A stretch of DNA of 64,000 nucleotides, from NCBI RefSeq assembly GCF_030815865.1, contig NZ_JAUSXI010000001.1, positions 2,046,001 through 2,110,000 of the forward strand, written 5' to 3'. A program made the translations under genes and the position numbers. The notes under the pieces are model-generated. The model ran no database searches. It saw only the letters and a program-made list of their open reading frames with translations, and was not told the origin of the DNA. Shown here piece after piece: positions 1-10,121 of the stretch (its first letter is position 1; each line of letters opens with the position of its first letter). This stretch comes from Arthrobacter globiformis (GTDB taxonomy: Bacteria; Actinomycetota; Actinomycetes; Actinomycetales; Micrococcaceae).

Positions 1-1250
<1,250 letters not shown>

Positions 1251-1482
1251 CACACTCTTCTTCGTGAACGGATTCAAAAGACGTTCACACCATGGGGAGA
1301 GTAAAAAGAAACAAGACTGCTTGCGTCCACTATGTGGTTCCCAACCAACAAACCCGCCACCGGGTTTCACGGTCCAGGAAACCAACAACTCAATAACAAC
1401 ACCACAGCTGCAACAACCTGCAGCAACGTGTGTAACCACAAGTTTTCCCACCCCGGCACACACCGGGGAACGGGACACAGGG
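1251..1482 (+). other. 23S-5S internal transcribed spacer
   Basis: About 230 bases separate the 23S and 5S genes. No tRNA is visible in it. It is probably transcribed as part of the rRNA precursor and removed during processing. I see no coding potential. Confidence 0.7.
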
Positions 1483-1600
1483 TTACGGCGGTCATAGCGT
1501 GGGGGAAACGCCCGGTCCCATTCCGAACCCGGAAGCTAAGACCCACAGCGCCGATGGTACTGCACCCGGGAGGGTGTGGGAGAGTAGGTCACCGCCGGAC
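1483..1600 (+). rRNA. rrf: 5S ribosomal RNA
   Basis: About 118 nt with the classic 5S layout. The 5' strand TTACGGCGGTCATAGCG pairs with the 3' end GGTCACCGCCGG. The internal segment CCCGGTCCCATTCCGAACCC is the conserved loop B/C region. It follows the 23S gene on the same strand, completing the rRNA operon. End positions are good to a few bases. Confidence 0.96.
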
Positions 1601-1619
1601 AACCATTAGAAAAACGGTC

Positions 1620-1651
1620 GAGAGCCCCAACCAGTCATGGTTGGGGCTCTC
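1620..1651 (+). terminator. rRNA operon terminator hairpin
   Basis: A perfect 14-bp stem: GAGAGCCCCAACCA (1620-1633) and TGGTTGGGGCTCTC (1638-1651) around a GTCA loop. It lies just after 5S and before the stop of the convergent oxidase gene, so it may serve both strands. There is no long T tract. Confidence 0.85.
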
Positions 1652-1675
1652 CCGCATTTAACCCGCCTCTTGTAT

Positions 1676-3700
1676 TCAGCTGGTCCTTACGCTCGTAGTC
1701 GCTGTCCCGCCGAGGCTCGATTGGGCCTTGACGACTGTGACCTGCTTGGTTGGTCCGGGCTTGACCGTGAGCGTCCAGGCCCCGAGAGAGTTGGCCTTCA
1801 CCGTACCCAATCGTGTGGAGGCGCGGCCCGGCGTCACGTCGTACAGCACGACGGTAGCCGAGGTTGCCGCCGTCGAGCCGGTGAACTTGGAAGTTCCGGC
1901 GAAAGTCATGTCTTTCTTGAGCCGGTGGCGGGCGGAGGTAATGGTCACGACGTCCTTCTGCCCCACAGGTGCCGCAACAGGGGCAGGTGCCGGCTGCGGT
2001 GCTACCGGCGCTGGGGCCGGCTGCGGTGCTAGCGGCGCAGCCACCTCCGTTGGCTGGGTGGTGGTCTGCGGTGCCTGAACCTCTGCCGTGCCTTGTGCCG
2101 GTGCCGGTTGCCCGATCGGATGTGGCAGCACTGCTTCGACTGGATGGTTGGGATCGGGGTCGTTCGTGTCGATGCCAACGCTGAACTGGGCCATCATGTC
2201 ATGGTCCTCGTGAGGCAGGTTGTGGCAGTGGATCATGTAGCGTCCCCGGTGATGTTCGAATTTCATGAGCAGCCGGACCGTCTCGCCTTCGCCGACGTAG
2301 ACCACGTCCTTGGGCCCGCGTTCATGGGCCAGGGGTGCCTGTCCGTTGCGGCTCAGGACCTGGAAGTCCACCAAGTGAATATGGACAGGATGGAACCAGC
2401 CACCCGAACTGTTCTCTATTTCCCAGATTTCCACATCGTTGAGGTCCGGATCAGCGAGGACCTTCCGGTAGCCGCTCTCGACCACTTCGTCCCAGGTCAT
2501 GCCCCCGATCGTCCAGACGTCGTTGTCCCGCTTCACGCGCATGCGCCGGGTCTTCACCGAATCAGAGGCCTTGAGGCTCATGGTCGTGCTGGGGGCGAGG
2601 AGCGTTGGCAGCACCCTGGCGCCGGGTCCGGATGTGTCGACAGGTTCGTTCGTCACATCGAAGGCCATGATCCTGTTGGTGAAGTCATAGTCCACATTGT
2701 TTTTGTTGGACAGGTTGCGCAGTTCAACCCGCTTGCCGACGGGATACTTCGAAAAGTCGATGAGAACCTCGTAGCGCTCAGCGCCGCCGTGCCGCCAGGA
2801 CGTCACCTGCTGGGCGGCGGGCATCAGGCCTCCATCCGTCGCGACCACGGTCATTGCGTCTCCCGTGCTCAGGGAAAAGCGGTAGGAACGCGCAATGGAC
2901 GCGTTGAGAACCCGGAAGCGGTAGATCCGTCGCTGGACCTTCATCACGGGCCATGGCGCACCGTTGACAAGAATGACGTCGCCCCACAGGCCTGAGTGGG
3001 TGTTGTCGTTGTAGCCGAGGGAGCCGTTGGCAGCGAACATGGCGTCAGAAACGGTCAGCGGTACATCGAACTTGCCCTGCGGAAGAATGTTGCCTTCCAC
3101 TTCGTCGTGCAGATGGTACTGGGCGGCCAAGCCGGAGTAGACGCTCTGGCCCGTATTGTGAACCGCGTGGTCGTGATACCACAGGGTCCGTGCCGGCTGG
3201 AAGTTAGGGTATTCGTAATCCTTGCAGTGGTCCCGGCCTGTGAGGTCGTTGGCGTAGCCGTCGAACTGCGGCAGCGACGCTGACCCGTGAAGGTGGGTGG
3301 AGGTGTCGAGCCGATACCCCCACTGCGGATGGAACAGGGGCAGCACGTTGTCCATTTCCAGGGTGATGCGTTCGCCCTGGTTCACCTTGATGGTCGGCCC
3401 TGGAAATGTTCCGTTATAGCCGAGGATAGGAGTGCTGAGGCCTGGCACGATGTTGGCCCATGCTGCCTTCTGCTGGATCTGGTACAGGTGCCTCTTCTGG
3501 CCGTCCGGGTCCACAACGGTGCTTTTGGGCTTGAGCACCTCCGGAATGGGAAGTTCCCTCTGGTAGGGCTTCGGCATGTTGCGGGATGCCAGCTGGCTTG
3601 CCGACTTGGCGTTGACTGACGTCAACGGGACGGCTAGGCCAAAGGCGCCGATGATTCCCACTCCACCTATTTGCAGTGCCTGACGGCGTGTAACTGACAC
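1676..3700 (-). CDS. Tat-exported multicopper oxidase with C-terminal Pro/Ala linker and extra domain
   Basis: A 674-aa oxidase of the CueO/CotA/laccase type, expected to oxidise Cu(I) or phenolic substrates outside the membrane using four copper atoms. Copper ligands are visible: HLHG (136-138), WYHDHAVH (about 174-181), HPVHIHLVDF and MIHCHNLPHEDHDMM in the last cupredoxin domain. The N-terminus has a twin-arginine signal (TRRQALQIGG then a hydrophobic stretch). I chose the GTG at 3700 because GGAGG lies 5 nt upstream; the frame stays open further upstream but without a signal context. After the oxidase core (about residue 537) there is a Pro/Ala linker and a roughly 90-residue beta-rich tail unusual for the family. 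It precedes no obvious copper regulator; the CopD-CtaG gene lies upstream on the same strand. Confidence 0.9.
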   Translation of the reverse strand: MSVTRRQALQIGGVGIIGAFGLAVPLTSVNAKSASQLASRNMPKPYQRELPIPEVLKPKSTVVDPDGQKRHLYQIQQKAAWANIVPGLSTPILGYNGTFPGPTIKVNQGERITLEMDNVLPLFHPQWGYRLDTSTHLHGSASLPQFDGYANDLTGRDHCKDYEYPNFQPARTLWYHDHAVHNTGQSVYSGLAAQYHLHDEVEGNILPQGKFDVPLTVSDAMFAANGSLGYNDNTHSGLWGDVILVNGAPWPVMKVQRRIYRFRVLNASIARSYRFSLSTGDAMTVVATDGGLMPAAQQVTSWRHGGAERYEVLIDFSKYPVGKRVELRNLSNKNNVDYDFTNRIMAFDVTNEPVDTSGPGARVLPTLLAPSTTMSLKASDSVKTRRMRVKRDNDVWTIGGMTWDEVVESGYRKVLADPDLNDVEIWEIENSSGGWFHPVHIHLVDFQVLSRNGQAPLAHERGPKDVVYVGEGETVRLLMKFEHHRGRYMIHCHNLPHEDHDMMAQFSVGIDTNDPDPNHPVEAVLPHPIGQPAPAQGTAEVQAPQTTTQPTEVAAPLAPQPAPAPVAPQPAPAPVAAPVGQKDVVTITSARHRLKKDMTFAGTSKFTGSTAATSATVVLYDVTPGRASTRLGTVKANSLGAWTLTVKPGPTKQVTVVKAQSSLGGTATTSVRTS

Positions 3701-3848
3701 GACTACCTCCGACGTCGTTAGAAAGTCCAATTGATTTAGTTGAAGGATGTAATACCTACCCTGCGGAAACCTTGAGGCGGGCAGGGCTGGCAGTGGCCTG
3801 CTTTGGGTGGAAGCCACCCAAGCATCACCCCATGTGGGGAGGGGCCGA

Positions 3849-5759
3849 TCAGGTATCTGAGGACATCACAAGGTCGTGGGTGCGCTCAGTAGCGGAACGG
3901 TTCCGAGCGCGCACATCGCGGCGTCGGAGAGCCCTGAACAGCTCAGTCGCGGCCGCTACGAGAAGTGCGCCGGCAGCGATGATCCACATGGCTATGCCCG
4001 CCGGCTCCACGAACGCCAGAACTGGCTGGTCCCAAGGCTGGCCTACGGCGACCAGCCATTCCTGCCGCCGCGAATCGGGAAGCTGGTCTGCCTGTTGGGC
4101 AAGGGCCCAGCCATGCACCGCGTAGAGCGCGGCCACGGCACCTATGGTCACCAGTCTGGAAGCCAGCGACGACCCAGGACCGTCAGCGGCGCGGGCCAGG
4201 GAAGCAGTGAAGAGGCAGCCGGAGAGCAATGCCAACAGGGCCATGCCCTGATACCCGAACTGGGTGCGTGACGAGTAGTCCAGCAACGGCGTGTAGTACA
4301 GGGCCGCCATCACGGCCCCCAGACCGGCGGCTGCGAAGTAGGGCGCAGACGTGGCACTCAGAACCGGACGCAGCGTCACGGTGAGAGCTTCTGCACCGCC
4401 GACCGTTCCGTCCTGCCTGGGCGCAACGGCGAGCCTGGCCAGTGTCAGCGGGGCGGCGGGAACCAGCAGGAGCGGAACGACGGCGATAAGAAGCATCTGG
4501 GTCACGACGTGCGCGCTGATCAGATACTCCTGGTAAGCGCGGAGTCCTCCGTTGGTGACCAGGAACAGCAGCGCGACTCCAGTGAACCAAAGGCCGGCTC
4601 GGTAGGCAGGCCAGTGCCCGCCACGGTTCCTGACGCGCCGCACTCCGGCCGCATACAGGAACACCGCGACCGCGCAGAGGAAGATCCAAAGGGCGTCGGG
4701 CTTCCAGCTGCTGAACACATCCACAGAACCCGGAAGGCGTAGGGATACCTGGGCTGGTGCGGCCTGCGAGACCGTTGGCGGCGGGGTGCGTGCCAGGGCC
4801 GCTGCGAGTCCCGATGCGGCTGCCATGACGGCGAGTTCGGCCACGGCCAGAGCTGCGAAAGTGGTCCGTGCCTTGCCTGGGATCGATTCCAGCTTCGTGA
4901 GGATCCACTTCCGGTGCAGCGCCCCGAACACGCCCAGAAGTCCCAGAATGGCCGTCTTGGCCAAGAGAATCAGGCCGTACTGTGAAGCCAACCCCTGAAC
5001 TGATCCGATGCCTGTCAGCCCAGCCGCTACACCCGAGAGTGCCAGGGCAAGGAAGGACAGCAGCGCCAACGTGGAGTAACGCCGGACCGCGGCCAGCAGC
5101 TCCGTTTCCAGCGTTCGACGCAGCAGGACGAGGGTTGCCAGGCCGCCGATCCAGATGGCTGCAGCGGCCATGTGCATTACCACCGAAACCGTGCTGTCGG
5201 CGTGGCTCGCGCCGCCCGCGGCATGGGAGTTCAGAGCCAGTGGTATCAGCCCCGTGGAAGCCAGCACAGCCGTGACGGCAACAGCCCGCTGTCTCTGGAT
5301 GCCAAAACACAGGAGCGCCACGGTTGCCGTGATCAGCACTGTTAGAGCGCTTCTCCGGCCAGCATCGACGTCCGTCAGGAAACTGACAAAGATCGCCCCG
5401 GAGCCTTCCGAAAACAGCGGCAGGTTAGCCAACGAGTGGAAGGTGAGGACGCTGATCACGGATGCGGCTGCCGTCCAGAGCACTGCAGAAACACCGGCAA
5501 TGCCCAGTGCCTTCGAGAACGCTCTCCCCTTCGGGGGCAGGGCAAAGAGTGCCAAAATGAGTGGCCCGACAGTACCGGCGGCCGCGACATTGAAAATAAG
5601 TTTGGCAACAGGAAGCCCCCAGATGACGGCTGCGCCGGTCCGGTCCAGGAGGGCTGCTTCTTGGCCGGCCCCGGTCGAGTAGGCAATGAACAGTGCCAGT
5701 AGCCCGCAACCCAGGATCATGGCAGCAGCGGCCACCGGCTTCGTCCGTGAATTCTTCAT
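3849..5759 (-). CDS. CopD-like copper transport protein fused to CtaG-type cytochrome oxidase assembly domain
   Basis: A 636-aa polytopic membrane protein. The N-terminal half matches the CopD family (copper uptake or handling), with hydrophobic helices and histidines in SHAAGGASHADS and VVMHMAAAAIW. The C-terminal half resembles the caa3_CtaG family, which helps assemble cytochrome c oxidase, with helices around ISAHVVTQMLLIAVVPLL. Fusions of this type are common in actinobacteria. The start at 5759 (MKNSRTKP) is preceded by GAGGGGG at a good distance; the longer open frame upstream lacks one. With the oxidase at 1676 it forms a copper-handling locus. Confidence 0.85.
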   Translation of the reverse strand: MKNSRTKPVAAAAMILGCGLLALFIAYSTGAGQEAALLDRTGAAVIWGLPVAKLIFNVAAAGTVGPLILALFALPPKGRAFSKALGIAGVSAVLWTAAASVISVLTFHSLANLPLFSEGSGAIFVSFLTDVDAGRRSALTVLITATVALLCFGIQRQRAVAVTAVLASTGLIPLALNSHAAGGASHADSTVSVVMHMAAAAIWIGGLATLVLLRRTLETELLAAVRRYSTLALLSFLALALSGVAAGLTGIGSVQGLASQYGLILLAKTAILGLLGVFGALHRKWILTKLESIPGKARTTFAALAVAELAVMAAASGLAAALARTPPPTVSQAAPAQVSLRLPGSVDVFSSWKPDALWIFLCAVAVFLYAAGVRRVRNRGGHWPAYRAGLWFTGVALLFLVTNGGLRAYQEYLISAHVVTQMLLIAVVPLLLVPAAPLTLARLAVAPRQDGTVGGAEALTVTLRPVLSATSAPYFAAAGLGAVMAALYYTPLLDYSSRTQFGYQGMALLALLSGCLFTASLARAADGPGSSLASRLVTIGAVAALYAVHGWALAQQADQLPDSRRQEWLVAVGQPWDQPVLAFVEPAGIAMWIIAAGALLVAAATELFRALRRRDVRARNRSATERTHDLVMSSDT

Positions 5760-5937
5760 GGTTCCCCCTCGGCGGATGCTGTCGGGGCCAGTCTTCCCAC
5801 GCCTCCTTGGATTTTCCCTGTGGGATGACGCGCTCTGCTGGACCGTGAACACGAATGGCCGCCGCGGCCCGCAACAAATCGAGTGGCCCACGATCCTGTG
5901 AGGATGCACACGCCTGCCCTTGGAAGGCCCTCGCCGT

Positions 5938-5967
5938 TAGTGGCTGGCACCGGCTCTCACCTAGAAT
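5938..5967 (+). promoter_or_regulatory. Candidate promoter of the repeat-protein gene
   Basis: TTAGTG (5938-5943) and TAGAAT (5962-5967) are spaced by 18 nt, a reasonable sigma-A-like arrangement about 115 nt before the start at 6084. Prediction by eye only. Confidence 0.4.
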
Positions 5968-6083
5968 TGCTACAGATATGCGGACACCGGATGCTTCACC
6001 ACGGGTCGCGCAGGACAACCAAACACGGATAAGAGCGGCTGCACATCGCGCCAGTGGTCGGCTCACTACAGGAGGATTCCACC

Positions 6084-7997
6084 ATGGCTGAGCACAAAGG
6101 CGGCGGTTACCGCGGCGGAAATGACCGGGGGGACTCGGGAAGCAACCGGGGACGGCAGGGGGGCCCGTTTAGGGGGACCAATAACTCGGGCGGGGATCCG
6201 CGGGGCTTCCGCGCCCGTGAAGGCCGCGGTTCTAGCGGTGACCCTGACCGTAAGCCGTTTGGTGATCGTCCGGGCCGTGAGGGCGAGGGTGACCGCCGCG
6301 GTTTTGGTGGCGGTGAGCGTAAGCCGTTCTCTGATCGTCCGGGCCGTGAGGGCGAGGGTGACCGCCGCGGTTTTGGTGGCGGTGAGCGTAAGCCGTTTGG
6401 TGATCGTCCGCGTCGTGAGGGCGAGGGTGACCGCCGCGGTTTTGGTGGCGGTGAGCGTAAGCCGTTTGGTGATCGTCCGCGTCGTGAGGGCGAGGGTGAC
6501 CGCCGCAGCTTTGGTGGCGGTGAGCGTAAGCCGTTTGGTGATCGTCCGCGTCGTGAGGGCGAGGGTGACCGCCGCAGCTTTGGTGGCGGTGAGCGTAAGC
6601 CGTTTGGTGATCGTCCGCGTCGTGAGGGCGAGGGTGACCGCCGCGGTTTTGGTGGCGGTGAGCGTAAGCCGTTTGGTGATCGTCCGCGCCGTGAGGGCGA
6701 GGGTGACCGCCGCGGTTTTGGTGGCGGTGAGCGTAAGCCGTTTGGTGACCGTGACCGTAAGCCGTTCGGTGACCGTCCGCGCCGTGAGGGCGAGGGCGAC
6801 CGCCGCAGCTTTGGCGGGGGAGACAACCGCCGCCCGTTCGGCGACCGCCAGGACCGCCCACCCCGCGAGGACCGTGCACCCCGAAGCTTTGACCGCGGCG
6901 ACTCCGGCCCCCGCCAGTTCGGCCGCGACAGGGCTGAGGACCGCCCCGCACGCGTTCCCAACGCCGGCGACCTTCGCAGCGCCAACCGCCCGGACCGTGA
7001 GCGTTCGCCCGAAATCGATGAGGACGTCACGGGCAAGGAACTTGACCGCGCGACGCAGCACCAGATCAAGACCCTGGAAGCCAACAGCGCGGAATGGGTG
7101 GCCCGCCACCTCGTGATGGCCGGACGGCTCATCGACGACGAGCCCGAACTGGCGTTCCAGCATGCCCTCGCCGCCAGCCGCCGGGGCGGACGCCTTGCCG
7201 CCGTCCGCGAGGCAGTGGGCCTGACAGCTTACGCCGCCGGACACTACGGTGAGGCCCTGCGCGAGTTCCGCACCTACCGGCGGATCAGCGGTTCCAACGT
7301 CCACCTGCCCGTCATGGCGGACTGCGAACGTGGCCTGGGCCGGCCCGACCGCGCCCTGGACGTCGTCCGTTCCGAGGAGGCCCAGGACCTCGATGCGCCC
7401 GGCAAGGTGGAGTTGGCGATTGTCGCCTCCGGGGCCCGCGGCGACCTTGGCCAGCTGGACGCCGCCGTGGCGGAGCTGGAGATCCCGCAACTGGACCTCA
7501 ACCGCGCCTTTTCCTACAGCCCGCGCCTGTTCCGCGCCTATGCGGATGCCCTGACGGCCGTTGGCCGCGAAACCGAGGCCGGAAAGTGGCAGCGGCAGGC
7601 CGTCGTGGCTGAGGAAGCCCTGGGGTTGGGCATGGCCGAGGAACCCGACATCATCGACCTCGGCTGGGACGAGGAAGAGGAAGCCCGGGAAGAAGCCGAA
7701 CGCCGGAAGCGGATTGCGCAGGCCGCAGGCACGTCGGCGCAGGACGGAACCGATTCTTCCGGCAGCCAGGCTGCCCCGGGCGTCAGCGCCGAGGGGGAAG
7801 CTGCCGCACAGCGGCCCTCAGGTGACCTTGCAGACGAAAACCTGGACGATGCGGAAACGGATTACTTCGAATCCGACGACGCCGAGTCCGACGAGGATTC
7901 CGCCGAGCCCGACGAGGACGCTGAAACCGGGGACGCAGAAGCTGAGCACACCGAACAGCAGGATGCTGACCGGCGCCAAGACGGCACGGAGGACTAG
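6084..7997 (+). CDS. Arg/Gly/Asp-rich tandem-repeat protein with TPR-like domain and acidic tail
   Basis: A 637-aa protein in three parts. Residues 1-300 are low complexity, rich in G, R, D, E and F, with eight near-identical 23-residue units (ERKPFGDRPRREGEGDRRGF plus GGG). Residues about 320-530 form a predicted alpha-helical region (AEWVARHLVMAGRLIDDEPE; ALAASRRGGRLAAVREAVGL) resembling TPR repeats. The last roughly 100 residues are strongly acidic (DDAESDEDSAEPDEDAETGD). The start at 6084 has AGGAGG 8 nt upstream. The repeat array uses CGT/GGT/GAT codons while the rest of the gene prefers C-ending codons. RG/FGG-type disorder suggests RNA binding or condensate behaviour, but that is inference; I do not recognise a named function. 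The HAD gene starts 6 nt after its stop. Confidence 0.85.
   Translation: MAEHKGGGYRGGNDRGDSGSNRGRQGGPFRGTNNSGGDPRGFRAREGRGSSGDPDRKPFGDRPGREGEGDRRGFGGGERKPFSDRPGREGEGDRRGFGGGERKPFGDRPRREGEGDRRGFGGGERKPFGDRPRREGEGDRRSFGGGERKPFGDRPRREGEGDRRSFGGGERKPFGDRPRREGEGDRRGFGGGERKPFGDRPRREGEGDRRGFGGGERKPFGDRDRKPFGDRPRREGEGDRRSFGGGDNRRPFGDRQDRPPREDRAPRSFDRGDSGPRQFGRDRAEDRPARVPNAGDLRSANRPDRERSPEIDEDVTGKELDRATQHQIKTLEANSAEWVARHLVMAGRLIDDEPELAFQHALAASRRGGRLAAVREAVGLTAYAAGHYGEALREFRTYRRISGSNVHLPVMADCERGLGRPDRALDVVRSEEAQDLDAPGKVELAIVASGARGDLGQLDAAVAELEIPQLDLNRAFSYSPRLFRAYADALTAVGRETEAGKWQRQAVVAEEALGLGMAEEPDIIDLGWDEEEEAREEAERRKRIAQAAGTSAQDGTDSSGSQAAPGVSAEGEAAAQRPSGDLADENLDDAETDYFESDDAESDEDSAEPDEDAETGDAEAEHTEQQDADRRQDGTED
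6246..6821 (+). repeat. 69-bp coding tandem repeat array (about 8 units)
   Basis: Eight full 69-bp units plus a 24-bp partial unit (ERKPFGDR) before the last. Units differ at only a few bases (for example GGTTTT/AGCTTT, GGCCGT/CGTCGT). A degenerate copy (DNRRPFGDR) continues to about 6850. Such identity implies recent amplification and probable length variation between strains. Confidence 0.93.
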
Positions 7998-8003
7998 CCC
8001 CGC

Positions 8004-8996
8004 ATGAGTGATGCCCAACTGATCTCGCGGTTCGACGCGCTGTTGTCCGACCTGGACGGCGTGGTCTACGCCGGCGCCCACGCCATCCCCGGAGCGGTGG
8101 AGTCACTGCAGCGGCTGGCCGGGATCGGAGTCGGCCTGGGATACGTCACCAACAACGCCTCCCGCACGCCTGCGCAGGTGGCCGCCCACCTGCGCGATCT
8201 TGGCGCCCCCGCTGAGGACCAGCAGGTGGTGAGCTCCTCCCAGGCCGGGGCCGACCTGCTGGCGTCGCTGCTGTCCCCGGGCGCTGCCGTGCTCATTACC
8301 GGAAGCCCGGCACTGGCCCACGAGGTTGAGCTCGTTGGCCTGAAGCCGGTCCACGGCGCCCAGGACAACCCCGTGGCCGTGGTGCAGGGCTTCAACCCTG
8401 CCATCGGCTGGAAGGACCTCGCCGAGGCAGCATTCGTCCTGGCCGACGCGGACGTGCTGTGGGTTGCCACGAACACGGACATGTCCATCCCGCAGGCCCG
8501 CGGGATGGCTCCCGGCAACGGAACCCTTGTGGGCGCCGTGGCCGCGGCAACCGGCCGGCGGCCGCTCGTCGCCGGCAAGCCGGAGGCTCCGCTGTTTCAC
8601 GCCGCGGCCAAGCGGCTGTCGTCGGACCGGCCGCTGGTGGTCGGCGACCGGCTGGACACCGACATCCTGGGCGGCAACCGGGCGGGCTTCGCCACGGTGG
8701 CCGTGCTGACCGGCGTCGACACACTGGAAACCATCCTGGCGGCCCGGACCGAAGAGCGGCCCCGCTACATCATCCGGGACCTTGCCGGCCTCTACGAGGC
8801 GTATCCGGAAATCGATAACGACGGCGGGACGTTCCGTTGCGGGAACGCCACCGCAACCGTGGCCGGAGACGCCATCCGCATCACAGGGCACAAGGACAAC
8901 CTCGATTCGTGGCGCGCTGCGTGTGCCGCGTGGTGGGCGGCCCTGCCCGACGCCGACAGCCCCACAGCTCCCGAACTCCAGTGGCTGGATCAATAG
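8004..8996 (+). CDS. HAD-superfamily phosphatase, class IIA (NagD-like)
   Basis: A 330-aa haloacid dehalogenase-type phosphatase. Motif I is SDLDGVVYAG with nucleophile D16 and D18; TNNAS is the motif II region; GKPEAPLF carries the motif III lysine; GDRLDTDILGG is the acidic metal-binding motif IV. Subclass IIA members dephosphorylate sugar phosphates or 2-phosphoglycolate-like metabolites; the substrate here is unknown. A C-terminal extension of about 70 residues follows the HAD fold, as in the M. tuberculosis gene beside tlyA. It is likely co-transcribed with its upstream and downstream neighbours. Confidence 0.9.
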   Translation: MSDAQLISRFDALLSDLDGVVYAGAHAIPGAVESLQRLAGIGVGLGYVTNNASRTPAQVAAHLRDLGAPAEDQQVVSSSQAGADLLASLLSPGAAVLITGSPALAHEVELVGLKPVHGAQDNPVAVVQGFNPAIGWKDLAEAAFVLADADVLWVATNTDMSIPQARGMAPGNGTLVGAVAAATGRRPLVAGKPEAPLFHAAAKRLSSDRPLVVGDRLDTDILGGNRAGFATVAVLTGVDTLETILAARTEERPRYIIRDLAGLYEAYPEIDNDGGTFRCGNATATVAGDAIRITGHKDNLDSWRAACAAWWAALPDADSPTAPELQWLDQ

Positions 8997-8999
8997 ACT
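8994..8999 (+). promoter_or_regulatory. Candidate -10 element for a leaderless start at 9006
   Basis: TAGACT lies 6 nt before the ATG at 9006, overlapping the stop of the HAD gene, and no Shine-Dalgarno sequence is present. This is the spacing expected for leaderless transcripts in actinobacteria. Not tested. Confidence 0.4.
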
Positions 9000-9005
9000 G
9001 GTGCC

Positions 9006-9293
9006 ATGCCCGAGTTGAACAACGACCCGTCGGACGGTGGAGTAACGGATACAGCGGTGCCAGAGACCGCCTGGCCGGAGCTGACCCTGCCCGGCAGCCG
9101 CGCTGACGCCGGTATCGCCGACCCAGCGGTGCTGGCCATCCTGGACCGGGTCCGCCAGGTCCCCGGACTCCCGGTTTCGGAGCACCCCGCCGCCTATGCA
9201 GACATGCACGACGCCCTGCTGGAAGCCCTGAACGAAGAGCCGCAGCATGAAGAGCCGCGTGTACAGGTGCAGCCTGGTCCGGGTGCCGCCTGA
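9006..9293 (+). CDS. Small conserved hypothetical protein between HAD phosphatase and tlyA
   Basis: A 95-aa protein with an acidic, disordered N-terminus and a helical centre (VLAILDRVRQVPGLPVSEHP then ADMHDALLEALNEE). A small gene in this slot is common in actinobacteria. It lacks signal or membrane segments. Its stop lies just before the tlyA start, pointing to translational coupling. I cannot assign a function. Confidence 0.75.
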   Translation: MPELNNDPSDGGVTDTAVPETAWPELTLPGSRADAGIADPAVLAILDRVRQVPGLPVSEHPAAYADMHDALLEALNEEPQHEEPRVQVQPGPGAA

Positions 9294-9295
9294 CC

Positions 9296-10108
9296 ATGCC
9301 CAGACTCGACCAACTGCTCGTCAGCAGGGGACTGGCGCGGTCCCGCACGCACGCCGCCCGGCTCATCGCCGAGGGCAAAGTGTCCTCCGCGGGCGACATC
9401 CTCGCCAAAGCGTCGCTGCAGGTGGGCGACGACCGTGACCTGAGCGTCGCGGAAGACGCGGCAGACGCGTACGTCAGCAGGGCCGGCCACAAACTGGCCG
9501 GGGCGCTCGATGCTTTCCCCGAAGTCGCCGTCGGCGGTAAACGCTGCCTTGACGCCGGAGCCTCCACGGGCGGCTTCACTGATGTCCTGCTGCGGCGGGG
9601 CGCCGCGCACGTGGTGGCCGTCGACGTCGGGCACGGCCAGCTGGTGCCGCAGCTCCGCAGCGATCCGCGCGTGAGCGTGCATGAAGGTTTGAACGTCCGC
9701 TACATGGACCCCGGCCAGATCGGTGGCCGGGCCGAGGTCACAGTTGCCGACCTGTCCTTCATCTCCCTGACGCTGGTGCTGGCGCCGCTGGCAGCCTGCA
9801 CGGCCCCGGGCGGCCACCTGGTTCTCATGGTCAAGCCGCAGTTCGAGATCGGCAAGGAGCGGCTCGCCCGCACGGGCGTGGTCACCTCGGAGCGCGAACG
9901 GCGGCTCGCTGTCGGTAAAGTGGCGGGGGCGGCGCTCGACGCCGGCCTGGAACTGCGGGGACTGGCCACCAGCCCGTTGCGTGGCCAGGACGGAAATGTC
10001 GAATACTTCCTGTGGATAACGCAAAGAATGTCCGAAGACTTGCCTAAGATCGAAGAGCGGGACGCAGCCGTTGCTGCGTTGCTGGGAAAGATCTGGCCGA
10101 ACCACTAG
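9296..10108 (+). CDS. tlyA: TlyA-family rRNA 2'-O-methyltransferase
   Basis: A 270-aa protein with an N-terminal S4 RNA-binding domain (MPRLDQLLVSRGLARSRTHA) and a FtsJ/RrmJ-like methyltransferase domain with the SAM motif LDAGASTGGFTDVLL. In mycobacteria TlyA methylates cytidines C1409 of 16S and C1920 of 23S rRNA, which sensitises ribosomes to capreomycin. KPQFEIGKE and the preceding ADLSFISL carry catalytic positions. The start lies 3 nt after the preceding stop, and nadK follows after 13 nt, so the group looks like one operon. Confidence 0.93.
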   Translation: MPRLDQLLVSRGLARSRTHAARLIAEGKVSSAGDILAKASLQVGDDRDLSVAEDAADAYVSRAGHKLAGALDAFPEVAVGGKRCLDAGASTGGFTDVLLRRGAAHVVAVDVGHGQLVPQLRSDPRVSVHEGLNVRYMDPGQIGGRAEVTVADLSFISLTLVLAPLAACTAPGGHLVLMVKPQFEIGKERLARTGVVTSERERRLAVGKVAGAALDAGLELRGLATSPLRGQDGNVEYFLWITQRMSEDLPKIEERDAAVAALLGKIWPNH

Positions 10109-10121
10109 AGAGCGGAACGCG

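Noticed and set aside
2093..2995. A 300-codon plus-strand frame inside the multicopper oxidase
   Set aside because: Antisense to a well-supported enzyme with all copper ligands; composition of a shadow frame.
6066..7490. Long open frame (about 474 codons) antisense to the repeat protein
   Set aside because: It exists because the 69-bp repeat has no stops in several frames (23 codons per unit, GC-rich). It has Ala/Thr-rich simple composition, no ribosome binding site and no known fold. Other long frames here on both strands have the same cause.
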